Positions 47,271-59,600 of a stretch of 64,000 nt of DNA are shown piece by piece. The notes under the pieces were generated by a model. It searched no databases. It was not told the origin of the DNA and saw only the letters and a program-made list of their open reading frames with translations. Source of the stretch: Castanea sativa (taxonomy: Eukaryota > Streptophyta > Magnoliopsida > Fagales > Fagaceae); assembly GCF_040712315.1 (NCBI RefSeq), contig NC_134019.1:36179873-36243872 (forward strand), given 5' to 3'. The number at the start of each line of letters is the position of its first letter. Positions within the stretch are counted from its first letter, which is position 1. The translations under genes and the position numbers were made by a program.

Positions 47271-50200
47271 TTCCGAACTCATCCACAATTCCACTAATTT
47301 CCAAAATTTGGATAGTGCAGGTGTCTCTGTACACTTCCAAGAGATTGTTGACTTGGTAGGTAAAAATGTTTATCTTTATTACCTGGGTCATGTTGCTAAT
47401 AAGTAGTTTTCTTTATCTTTTGGTTGCTTGTCTGAAAAAAAGCTGATAAGATGAAAGGATACTAATATTAACAAACCCAATTGGAATTCTTTGTTTTAAA
47501 GGTGATATTTGTTTTGTGTGGTTAATAGAAAAGTATTTAAATTTGTTTATTCTATCTATATGGTAGTCAAATGGAAAACTTCTAGTTATTTTTTCATCAT
47601 TCTCATGCTATTGTTAATGATTATAGAATGATGGAACATATGAAGTTCCAGGGAGTGACTTTGTTATTACCCAAGTTGCTTTTCGGGATAACTCCTATAA
47701 ATATTATATAAATGACCGTCCAAGTAATATTACTGAAGTTACCCAGAAATTGAAAGGGAAAGGAGTTAACCTGGACAACAACTGTTTTCTGATTCTTCAG
47801 GTTGGATACTTATTAAGTAGTGGTTGTAGTTTGAATAAGAAGTTTATTTCCATTTGTTGTAAACTTTGCTTCTTGGGTGTTGCCAGGGTGAAGTTGAGCA
47901 AATTTCACTTATGAAGCCAAAAACTAAAGGACCCCATGATGAAGGTTTTCTTGAATATCTTGAGGACATAATTGGTACCAACAAATATGTCAAAAAAATT
48001 GAGGAAGCGTATAAGCAATGAGTACAATCTGCATGTTAACTTAGTTGAAAATTTACCCTCTTATTCCTGCTTGCTAGGTCAATTTCCTATTTTTAATGAT
48101 GCACTGTGTCTATTACTTGTGTTAGTTAGTGCTAATGCTAATTGGAGGCATAATTCTTGTTAGTTAGCTAAAAAGTTGAAACTTGAGGATGGAAGGTATA
48201 ACTTGCAAATGGGCTGCTCATGGGAGCCATATTATGTGATAGCCTGATACACAGTGTTCTTCATTAAGATGAGAGCATGCATCCTTCTAGATGATGCTGT
48301 CATTATCAATTTGGGGTTTTTATTTTTATTTATATTATCTGAATTTACTTTCCTGTTACATGCCAAAAAACTTGCTTTCCTATTGCTACATCTTTGAAGC
48401 TTTTTGCAACTATCAAATATGTTGTCACTTTGTGCTCCACTTTATTGAAATAAATATTTTTTGTTCATTACTCAAAATATAATTTTGTCAATTTTCTGAC
48501 TCTTGTTAGTGTTCTTTTCCTTGTATCTCAGGTTAGAATCTCTTAATGAGAGCAGGTCTGGAGTGGTGCAAATGGTTAAGTTAGCAGAGAAAGAGAGAGA
48601 TAGCTTGGAGGTATGTAAATGTTATTGCACTTTGCTATATCATCCTACGTTTGATTATGCTGTTCGTATATTTTGTTGCAACAGGATGTGAAGAATGAAG
48701 CTGAAGCATACATGCTGAAAGAATTACCTTTCTTGAAATGGCAAGAGAAAGCCACAAAATTGGCTCATGAAGATACTGATACAAAACTCGTTGAACTACG
48801 AGCAAACGTCGTCAGTTTAGAAGAAAACCTGAAGACTGAAAGGTATATGTTATGGAATCTTTTGCAATATGTATGTTCAGTTGAAATATATATATGATGA
48901 AGAGTTTGACATCTCGTACCAGGGAGAACATACGAAAAAGTCATAAAACGCTGTAGGAGCTTGAAACTACGCATAACAAGTACCTGAAGAGACGAGAGGT
49001 TTGCTGAAAATGGATCTTATATTGTCATAAACAAATGCATACAAGAACCTATTAATATTGTTGGCATGGTATATGATTGTGTCATTGCGAGAACCCTTAT
49101 TATATCGATTTTCAAACCATGCGCTAGCCACTATTTGAAATGACATGTTTGCATTGAATGTTTACTGAATTCACTTTGATCTTATTTAAGTTTTTTCTTT
49201 TTTTTTGTAAAGTAACACACACATACAAAAAATTCTAAACCTTGATGTAAAGTATATACAAGGCACAGGTAAAAAGAAGGCAAAGTGGTGAATGTGCTAA
49301 GTCCCCGCACTTCTGATATCCCAAAACTAAACATTTCATTCTTTTCTTTGTAGTTGAATAGCAAATTTATAATTTCACTCACCTCAGAGTTTCTCTTATA
49401 TATTTTGCCTATTAGCTTGAGCTAACATTGTTTCTGTTATATTACTATATTAGTTGGTGTCTACGGCTGATGATAATCATACAAAGGAAGAGTTCAACAA
49501 AGTTGAATGGTCTGTTGACCACATGCCTCGTGTAAGTTGCTTCTCTTTTTCCTTAATTGAGAAAGCCTTTTGTGTACATATGTGCAGCTTGGTTAATGAA
49601 TATATTTTTTATTTACGGATCCACTATTTACCTTTTCTTTTGAATAATTAGGAACTTGATAATCAACTTAGAAACTGTAAGGAAGATTTTAAGAATTTTG
49701 AAAGGCAAATATCGGGAAGATTTGAAGCACATGAAGCAAAAGATCAAGAAACTTGAGAATAAACTGAAAAAGGTATGGGAAAGATATTGTTCACTTGAAC
49801 TGAACACGGTTATCATTAACTTTTTGGCTTCCCATTTCAAGATTCAGCAAAGATTAATAACTTAGAAAATGAGTGTGAAGACTCAAAAAATCTGATTCCG
49901 GAACTTGAGGAAAATATTTCAAAACTGCTAAAACTGTTGCTGGACGAGGAGAAAGTCTTAAGAGGAAATTAAAGAGAATTCTAAAGGTGATTTAATTTAT
50001 TTTTTTAATTTTATTATTATCATTTTTTATCTTTTTGGTTATGAACAATAGGAATATGTTAGTCGTCGTGTTGCAAATCACACTTCAAAGAATTATGTGC
50101 AGCAGTATTAAGTTTTTAATTTATAGCTGTTTGTGTATGTTTCACACCATTGTAAAATATTATTGTTCATTTTCTGTCTTATCTTCTAAAAAATTATAGG

Positions 50201-50675
50201 GTTTTGTCATAAGCTATGCCTTCAATTAAAATTTTGGATTCTCATTACATTGCTTTGTGTTTCATTAGGTCTATATACTAAGTATTCTCTAGTTGGATTT
50301 TTATTTTTATAAATATGATGCCATCCCCCATGGTAGATGTAATAACAGTGTAAAGGATGCCCAAATAACATATCTTGGAGTTCTGATATTCAGAGTTTGT
50401 TCCATGATATACATGATTTATATGGCTCTAAAATGTATGGTATGACTTAGTATTTTTCTGCAACTGTTTTTGGAAAATTCTTAATTTATTTTCTAATTGA
50501 ATTTGGACGTTTGATTTGGTCAATTTTAAAGAAATCCTCAATATCATTTTCAGATGGGATTAAGAACTTTACTAATAAAGGATTTTGAAATTAACTTTGC
50601 TCGTGCCTGAACATGTGAAAAGGTTCTGCCCTTAACATTTTCAACACATTTCAAGCTGTGTTATTTTGTATGCCT

Positions 50676-50693
50676 CCCCCCCCCCCCCCCCCC
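50676..50693. repeat. C18 homopolymer
   Basis: Eighteen consecutive C on the plus strand, in otherwise A/T-rich DNA of the SMC4 pseudogene's last long intron. Confidence 0.95.
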
Positions 50694-50784
50694 GCCTAAA
50701 ATCAATGTATTATCTATATTGAATTATTCTTGGCTGTAAACATATATATTAAACCTTTAATTTCTTTTTCCCTTTGTTCATTGT

Positions 50785-50885
50785 TAAGTTACGCATGCAC
50801 CTAGTGGTCTTGGACCTTCGTCCTCACCTTCCATCCTATTATTATGGAAAAAGGAAGTGCTAGTTGAGCTATACGCCTTAGACAC
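50785..50885 (-). mobile_element. tRNA-derived SINE-like fragment
   Basis: On the minus strand TATAGCTCAACTAGCACTTC holds an A-box-like core, GGTCCAAGACC resembles a B box, and the tail contains GGTGCATGCGTAACTTAAC. A T run lies on the A-box side. It resembles the copy at 38140-38250. Confidence 0.55.
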
Positions 50886-53879
50886 CTTTGATTTTTTTTT
50901 TTTTTATAATGCATAAATCGCTCCTTGTTCAAAAAAAAAAAAAACTGTAGAGGAAAATCACACAATTCCATGGGGAGAACCAATGAGAAACCAAGAAGTT
51001 TCTTTTGTGACATTAGTGTGGATGCATGCTTATGTTTATTTTTGTTATTCTTGGTATTGTATGTAATCTTTTTGTTGGTTGGGAAATTGATACCATTTTG
51101 TTGAAGAGGTAATCCCCCTTGAAATAATTAGTGTAATACTGTTTCACTTTTAGCAGACATGGGCATGCGTAGCTAATTATTGGAAATGTTACTTACCCCT
51201 GATTGGTCAATAAGCAGTTGAAACTAAGATATCGTGCTGAGCTTGCAAAAGTTCGTGCTGAACTAGAACCTTGGGAAAAGCAACTGATTGAACATAAGGG
51301 AAAACTTGAAGTTACATGCACCGAAGGCAAGCTTTTGAGTGAAAAAGGTGAGTTTTGGTACTTTGATAGTATCTTTTTAATTAATTCTAAGAGGTGAGAG
51401 CATTCGCTACTTGTTAGTGTCCCCTTATTTTTCTTTCTCACGTATAAATGGAAAATTTTGTATTAAGCACTTCATTATTTGTCAAGCAATTCATTTCTTG
51501 TGTTGATTGACATTGTGAGAAGTAAAAGGTCCTGTAAGATGAATTGTGTAGCAGAGATTAAAATATAGTTGGTAGCAGAGATTAAAATATAGTTGGCTGA
51601 AAGTGATGGTTGTTGTTTCACAATCCTTTCGTTTACGGGTTTGGAATCAAATGTGAGATTTGACAATGCAGTTTCTGTGGCTTTAAGTTTGGAATTGAAT
51701 TGATTAGGTTCAAAGTTTTCTACACAAGATACCAGCTTTTTAGAATCCTCAGTACCCTCTTGGCATACAAATTCCACAAAATAAAACTCTGAACCCTAGA
51801 CTTGAATTCACGGGTTGAAAACTCAATCCCCAAATTGCAACAACAACAACAACAACAAAAACCTTATTTTGATTCAAACCTAGATATCTTTTTTTGACCC
51901 AAAATTCTTAACCTAATAACAAAAATGAAGGACAACCCAATTGATAAAACTAGCTGCATTACACAAAAATGACAAGAACAATCTGAGATAGTCAACAGAA
52001 AATAAATTGAGAATTAGTATGATCAAACTAAGACCCAGAAAATTTTGATTAGAGCTGAAAAGTAAACTACAAAAATGAAATTGAAATATAGGTGAGAAAG
52101 ATCTGAGTCTGCAAAGATACCTCAGAGATTATTACACTAGCCTTGGAATTTGGAAGGTACAGAAAGAGAGAGAGTTCGTTATACTTTGCGTTAGGGATTT
52201 TTTGTTTGTACAATTTTGTGAGAGAAAATTGGTTGGGGAGGAAAAATAGTCTTTGGGTCCAAGAGGTGATTTTTAAATGTTTCTATCACCGTTAAAGGCT
52301 AATGAATCAACGGTGGAGATAAGGACTAAGAATCAACGTCATAGATTGGTTGGACTAAAATAAAATAATATATTTTCTATAATAAAAAATATATTTACCC
52401 ACAAAAGATAATAACAATTAAAAAAATAAAAATAAAGTTAGCTGTACTTGGTTGGATATTGGGCCTTGAACAATACTGGCACATTTGGGCCGGTTCGATA
52501 AGAAGCAAGATGTGTATCCACAGCCTGTGGCTTATAAAAATGAGTAACCCTCCCATCAAAAAAAAAAAAAAAAAAAAGTGTAACCCTTTTTTATGGTGGA
52601 AATTTTCCCCTTTTTTCGTAATTTTTTTAAAAAAAATAAGGAGCTTATAAGATTTCTGTAAAATTATGTAGAATTTTCTAGGAATATATGTATCATAATT
52701 AGGGACGTAGCTACCTTTGGACTAGGGGCAATGGCTCCCCAATTTTTTTTAAAATATATTATTATATGTGTATAAATGTTGGCAATTTTGTTATATAAAA
52801 TTACATTTTTTCCTTAAAACAATAGCATTGATTCTTTTAAGAGTAATGTTATACTCACAAACTTTTTTACAATATTTTTACAAACTGTTTTGGTAACAAA
52901 TTCTTATTGGTTCGCACATGGGTCCATCACTCACATCATTTTTTTACCTACTAGTAACTACTTATCACATCAATAATTTATAAAGACAGTTTGCAGTGCT
53001 AGTATTTTCCTCATTTTAGTGACGATAAAAAAAATTATAGATCTAAAATCTAAAACAAAACATACAAGCCAAAAAAAAAAGCTCAACAACAAAAATTACA
53101 AATAATAAAACTAAAAATATAAAAAAATTAAGTTCAATTAACCAATTTTATTTAAAATAAACAACCCTACCCTTTAAAAAATTCTAAAAAAATATAATTT
53201 CATTCTTACCAAAAAAAAAAAAAAAAAAAAAAAAACCTCAGCAGCTAAGTAGTAGCAGAGTCAAAGGTTGAAATCGCTGCACACAACTAATAGTAAAACC
53301 GCCCCCCTTAACTCAAAGTTCTGGCGCCGTCCCTGATCATAATTCATACACATGTACATTTCACAAGCGAAGTGCATTGCTATACGTGTACAAGATGTTT
53401 TTATGATATACTTGTGCATTGCTATTTATGTTATTAATTCTGATTTGCTGTGTATCTGAAATTATCATGTTAACTAAATTTACCCAGAACTTATATATGT
53501 TTGTTTTTCTTAACTGGGTATCTCTTTGGAGCTGAAAATTTTGTAAAAGGAAGAACTGGGCTATTAGCTTTAAAGTTTAAACTACTTTTGTGACGTACCC
53601 AGAGAGATATTCTCTATTTCAGTATTTTGGGTTCTGGGGTTGCTTTTTTGGGATTGAGAAAGGTTAATTAGAAAGAAATAAACCATTTATTACTGAGCTG
53701 CACCTTATGGAGAAACAAAATTGTATTATTTTTTTCCCCTCTTTTTACCTCTTTAGAATTAATTGGAAAATGTCTCTTTGAATCAGAGAGAGAATTAATC
53801 AAAGAGCAAGAACAATAACATTTTATTCTCTTGTTTTTATTTTTTGCTGACTGCATATAGAATTTAGTGCTCAATGACG

Positions 53880-53883
<4 letters not shown>

Positions 53884-53932
<49 letters not shown>
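53884..53932. repeat. (TC)n microsatellite
   Basis: About 24 uninterrupted TC units in non-coding DNA. Confidence 0.95.
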
Positions 53933-53934
<2 letters not shown>

Positions 53935-54599
53935 TGTAGTGTTTTTTTATTATAAAATTTTGGTTCTACACTAAATGCTCATGGATGGCTTATACTCTTA
54001 ATGTTCATTGATGGTTTATACTCATATTTGATGTAGAACTCACTCAGTCAACAATATTGTTCATACTCGCTATTCTTAGCCGTTTTTGCCATTTACTTGA
54101 CAGTGATATAATTGGAGCCTGGAAAGTTTACATATTGAAGAGCTTTTGCCATTTACTTGACAATAATACACTAGAAGCTTGGAAAGTTTACATATTGAAG
54201 AGGCGGTAAAAAAATTCTGTCAAATGGAGACCTTTTGTGCAAGAAATTTTAATTTCAACTCTGAAGTGGTATCTTTCAGCCAAATTGTTGTGGTTGTTGC
54301 TGTTATTGCTAGGATTCTCTAAAAATATTGAAGTGCTGTTCCAACTGATTCTCTAAAAATACTGAACTGCTGTTCCAACTCACTATAATGAATATGCATA
54401 ACACATTCTAATTTTTAATTTTATGGCTTTATTATTATTATTATTTTTTGGATAAATATGGTTTTGTTATGTTAGAGAAGATGGTTATTTTTGTTAAGTT
54501 AAGGTTTTTCACGTAACATTTATGTTGGCTTATTCTATGACAAAAAATGTTGTAATTTTATTAATTTATTTCCTTGTATTTTGTGATATTTAATTGTAA

Positions 54600-55320
54600 T
54601 GAGTTTGTACTAAGTTGGTGAAGATTGCTCAAGACAGTTGATCTCACAACTAACTCGCGATTACAGCATTCGCGAAAGGCCATGTGAGGAGCACATGAGG
54701 AAGTTCAACAGTCAGTGTATTTCGCGAGTAACTTGCGACTTGGCCAACCTGCGAGATGACCCACGAGATACACTAATTAGCTAGATTTTAAGCGTGACCT
54801 TTTCTCTTTTTTTCCCTACTATATATACTCTCATTACCTACAAAATTGTAAGAAAACTATTTATTAGAAAAAAAAAAAAAAAAAACTTAGAAAGGTTTCT
54901 ACAACACACTCATCTCATTAAAGAGAGCTATTCATTCTCCCATTGTTATACCTTGAGAGGAGATTTGTACTCAAACACAACTCACACTTATTTAGAATAT
55001 AGAGAGAGTGATTTGGAGCTCGGGAAACATTAGGGATTTGCCAAAATAAGCCGATGAGGCTTGGCAGATGCAATTGGGCAATATTGTAGGATCTGGGAAG
55101 GTAGTAAAGACAAGACTCCAAGAAGTCCGTTGGTAGCTAAAGTTTAGAGGACTTAAATACTTTGGGTAGATTAGGCTTTTTGGTATCCTTGTACTCTAAC
55201 TTATCTACTAGTGGATCATTTCAACTTGGAGAGTCGCGGAGAAGTTTTTTGCCGAGTTCTCTGATTTCCTCTTCGATAACACGTCTTGGTATTATTTTGT
55301 GTTTGTATCTCTTTCCCTTA
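54600..55320. mobile_element. Possible solo LTR or retroelement fragment
   Basis: Contains repeated CGCGA-type motifs (CTCGCGATTACAGCATTCGCG, TTTCGCGAGTAACTTGCGAC, CTGCGAGATGACCCACGAG), then a TATA-like ATATATACTC and transcript-like sequence. This arrangement is seen in LTRs of plant copia elements, but I could not fix TG/CA ends or find a primer site, and no coding part is attached. Confidence 0.3.
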
Positions 55321-56693
55321 CTCTTTAAGTTTTATATTTATTGTTGCTTGCTTGTGGTAGGCCCTAGAGAGTTGTCTCGGTTATTATGTATCATTTACTC
55401 TTTTTCTACCTTTAGATAAATTAAAGTAAAAGTAGTTAAGCCTTTAAAATTGGATGTCTAACTACATTATTTGAGCTTTTACTTTAAAAATGTATTTGAA
55501 ATTTTGAATTATGGTTCTTTTAATATGGATTTGACACGCTGTTCATTGTCATTCCATATTAATACATATTTTATTCTCTCTGCATTGTGTCCTGTCTCTC
55601 TATCTTTCTCTAGGTTGTACCACCACCATTAATAACAACCAAGTGACCAACCAAAGACCCAGCTGCCACCACCACACGCAGCCACCAACAGTCAAACCAA
55701 ATCAGCCAAGACACCACCAAATCAGCCACCACCAAAAAAAAAAAAAAGTATCCAGAACCACCACCACCACACCACCAAAGACAACAAAACCCAAACAACT
55801 CCTATGATATAATTATATATGTGGATTTAGGTTCATACTTGATATACCTTTTGTTTAGAATTGTACCACTAACCTTTTGCAAATGATTTATAACGCACCC
55901 AATAACTGAAACAACTCCTATGCATGGTAAATGGTTGTATTGGGAATTCAATTCTGATTGTATTGTACTCACACTGGTGGGTACGGTGTATGAACCTGCA
56001 CTCTTCCCATCGGTGGGTAGGATTCGGTTTAGTTCCTACGTTAAACTAAGCTTAGAGAGCTAGACATTCCTACCGAATTCTCTTTTGGGTACAGCCCAGT
56101 CCAGTTCATGACGCTGGTTTACATGAGGGGACTAAATCAGTATGCTGAGGATTGTCAATCATTATAATACTCAGAGAAAGGAATGTTTCATGCTCAGACG
56201 TGCAATTCCTGCTTTTGGAAACGAAAAATGGTTCTTCACCATTTTGGGAATTGCCCATGAAACGTACATACGCATGAAAGGGTTTTCACTTTTCAAAATG
56301 CCACAATTGGAGCCAAGAGTTCATACTTTGTTGCATAGAACCCAAAGAGAGAAAAAAAATTTTAAGATTGAATATATATATATATATATATATATAGGGT
56401 GCCGCATTGATCAGTGAAAAGGAGGGCAAACAACAATCAGAGACATACGCAGCATGCGGATAAAAAATATTGGTCCCTCCAGCTCAAGTTCTCAACTGAA
56501 CAATTTTTCTTTCTCCACAGATTGTTTTTTCTAAATTACAACAAACATTACAGGATTATGGTTTCTCAAACCCTAGTAAAATAGTAGACTCAAACATTTT
56601 ACCAGGACCAGGATACAATGGTATGAGAAGAAAATGAGAAACGTGGACCCGGGAAAGAGAAACTCAGGAATTAGATTTTTCTCCTTCAACACA

Positions 56694-59600
56694 TCAGATT
56701 ACCTTCCTATGCCCTCCAAAAGCCCATATCTGGCATAAAGAAAGAAAACGAAGATCAGAAAGACTAAAAGACAGATGAGTATAAGTAATTAAAACAATGC
56801 CCATTACGCTAACTGAAATGCACGTATTCCCTGTTAAAAGAAAGAAAAACACGAAAATGACCTCCTAAAAGAGAAAACTATATTACATAGTAATAGTAAA
56901 AGAATATGAGACAATTACCTGTGAAGTGCTACAAAATGACTAGTAATAACAAATTTTAGCTGACATACACACAGAACACTTGGATCAATCAATCCTCGAA
57001 ACAAATTGTTTCTCTAATATTCAATATAATAATTCAGTGTTAATTCCAGATGTGACAACATTATAGCATACTTATGAAATCTGACAATAATTTGACAAAG
57101 TGCCACCACAAAACTAGGTACTGTAATAAGATTCAGTCACTTCCTCCTAAGAGACAAAAAAAAAGTTCAGATAACCAGGCTCAGGAGTTTATGCTGCTAC
57201 ATATTATAAATTAGTAATAATATTTAAATAAAATAAAATAAAAAATCATTTGTGGAAGTTACTAATAGACTTAATTTCATGAGTAACCATGCATAGATTT
57301 TTCTTTGCTTGTCCAGGCTCTCTCCAAGTTGCCATATAAAATTTTTATTCTTTACATTTTTCTTTCAAATGTTTTTATGGGTTCACAATTTAGATACAGA
57401 AACTGAAAAAAGAAGTATTGAACCATCTATTGAAATTGAAAACGGAAGTATTTGTAAAACTTTAGCAGGTAAGAAAACTTATTTAGTTTAGCACATGAAC
57501 TACATCCAGGAAATCTATAGCCAGTGATAATCTGTCTCATGCATCAAGGAGCCGAAGTGAAGTAACTTTTTCCAAGTCTAAACACAGACTAACCTTTAGG
57601 TTTGTATCCCAACTTCCTGTACATAAGGCACTACCATCAGCTGACAAACCCAAACAGCTAATCCGGCCCTCATGTGAATTTTGGAGAGTTCCCAAGTTCA
57701 AGACGACCTGCCACAAAGCAAGTGAGTAGTTAGAGCAATTCAATTATTAACAAGCCGGGCAAATGGTCCACTTGATTTCACATTCTCATAACCACTTGAA
57801 AATTAGATGCTTCATTCTTAGAAGTTCTTAATTATCAAACTAGCCCACGGTGGAAATTTAAGCAAATTCTAATTGACAATGAGCTACAGAAGTACCCTTT
57901 TTTTTATAAGTAATAAATTTTATTGATAAAATAGGCTACTTCATGCTCACAGTGATAAGCACTCTGTAGACCTAAAAGAATTACAAAAAGTATGCACAAA
58001 ATACCTGTGCCAATAACGTGTCCCACACATAGCAATCGCCATTTGAGTATCCAGCAAAGAGAAGTCTGCCTGATATAGAGAATGCAATGGAGGTCACATG
58101 TGGGCCGTCATTATCACCATGCGGCTGATAGTATACTTGGAGTTGGTGCCCAGTTCTGGTATCAAATAACCTGCAAGTTCCATCATCTGAACCAGTTCCA
58201 AATCTATTTCCATCTGGAAAGAACCTCACAGTATTAACATCTCCCTCGTGTCCATGAAACGTCTTCACTGCTCGACTTGCAACACGAGTGTCCCACAAAC
58301 GAGCAGTCCCATCACACGAACCAGAGACGAACAATCTTGAATTTGTTCCATTAATTGAAACACTGAAAGAATGCAAAACAATAACAAAGTTGAATAAAGC
58401 CTAGAACGTTAACATTTTTCAGGTAGGCACATACAATGATACAACTCAGTATTCACACACTCTTTTCTTCTCTCTCTTTTTTAGCTAGGTAGCACACACA
58501 CTCATAATGGATCTAACCCCCTCTCCACCACTTTTTCATGCGGGACAAGTTCCATTTGGTCTAAAGACCACTTGCAAGTTTTGAATAATAACATATGTAA
58601 GTTCACTAACCTTAACATCACTTAAACAAAACATAAAAATACGGATGCAATATTGTCATTCTATGAGCAAAAGATAAGGGGAAGAATCTCGAGTGCAATT
58701 AGGAAATCTAGAGGACATATGGACTATCAATTAATTAGCTACACAGGTATTCACTAATAGATATAAAAATAATAATAAAATAAAACTCCAGGTAAAAAAT
58801 TACAGAGTAAATGACCCTAGCCTCCCATTAAGATTGTGAAAGTTCTGGTTGCCTATCTTCACAAGCACTAAATGGGCGCATACACAATTGGGGAGGGGGG
58901 ATTCGAACCAGGTTGTCTCCATGGGGCAGAATGGGGCAATTGAGTAATGTTATTGAGCCACGAGCCTCTTGGCAAAGAATACACATAGTCAAGCAAGTTC
59001 CTTTATTAGAAACAAATTCTTCTTGAGTCCAATTTACAGAGCAATTATGATAATATTTATTTGCTACTTTTGCAGATGCTTCAAGTTTCAAAGCTTCAAA
59101 AAAAAAAAAAAAGGAGGGGGGGAAGGGGCATTAAAAAAGACCTCCTCTAAAATTATGAGAATAAAATTTAGGATAGCAGTTTCAAAATCTCCTATACCTT
59201 AGTACATCTGCAGTGTGACCAGACTGAAATTCACCTCCAAAAACAGAAGTTCTGAGGCCTGTAGAAATATCCCACAAAACACATGTTTGATCACCAGAAC
59301 TGGTGATCAGGTGAGTGTCATTATCCGGAACATATTGACAGGAGGAAACGTAGCCCTTATGCCCACTAAGCATTCTTGAAATTGGTAAATTCCCATCCTT
59401 GTCAGTGGGGGAATTCAGGTTGAAGATGGAGCATACACTATCAAGACCACCACAGGCAACAGACTGGCCTGTTGGTGAAAAGGCACAAGTCATGACCCAT
59501 GCACAAGGAAGCTTTATGGCATGAGTCTTCTGGCTTGTTAAAGCATTCCACACTATCAATCGGCCATCTTGAGATGCACTAACAAGTCGATTCCTTTCAG

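Larger units (their letters stand above)
46391..51347 (+). pseudogene. SMC4 (condensin ATPase) pseudogene, N-terminal part
   Basis: SMC4 is the ATPase subunit that pairs with SMC2 in condensin. Pieces in order: 46391-46497 (MADGSGSAEPSSGAPRLF, then a one-base frameshift, MRNF fused directly to VFGKRAK, ending in TAG where Gln is expected), 47254-47355 (MRLNKVSELIHNSTNFQNLD), 47627-47800 (FVITQVAFRDNS), 47887-48017 (GEVEQISLMKPKTKGPHDEG), 48532-48610 (SGVVQMVKLAEKERDSLE), 48685-48842, 48923-48998 (with TAG at 48954), about 49652-49771 (frameshifted, YREDLKHMKQKIKKLE), about 49844-49986 (ELEENISKLLKLLLDEEKV, frameshifted) and 51218-51347 (RAELAKVRAELEPWEKQLIE). The roughly 40 residues with Walker A between MRNF and VFGKRAK are deleted, the donor after 48017 is AT instead of GT, and the hinge and C-terminal half are absent. 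Introns are kept, so it arose by DNA duplication, not retroposition. Confidence 0.88.
51348..56693. other. Intergenic, repeats; no gene recognised
   Basis: No frame with a known domain. A 100-codon minus frame at 51475-51777 (contains KPVNERIVKQQPSLS) is unrecognised; part of it is a direct duplication of GTAGCAGAGATTAAAATATA (51549-51572, 51573-51596). Other contents are a (TC)n run (53884-53932), two short tandem duplications (54130-54205; 54310-54380), an LTR-like stretch rich in CGCGAG motifs (54600-55320), a CCACCA-rich block (55616-55790) and a (TA)n run at about 56373-56395. The last few hundred bases should include the AGB1 3' untranslated region on the minus strand. Confidence 0.55.

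Noticed and set aside
49454..49530. Extra SMC4 exon (VSTADDNHTKEEFNK)
   Set aside because: It is open and has splice-like edges, but its sequence does not resemble SMC4 between the neighbouring exons, so I did not include it in the pseudogene.
56142..56417. 91-codon plus-strand frame (KWFFTILGIAHETYIRMKGF)
   Set aside because: No recognisable domain, no splice context, and it ends in a TA microsatellite; probably AGB1 downstream flank or repeat sequence.
58885..58976. Possible tRNA gene (perfect B box)
   Set aside because: No acceptor stem or anticodon loop pairs up and the A box is poor; a SINE remnant fits better.
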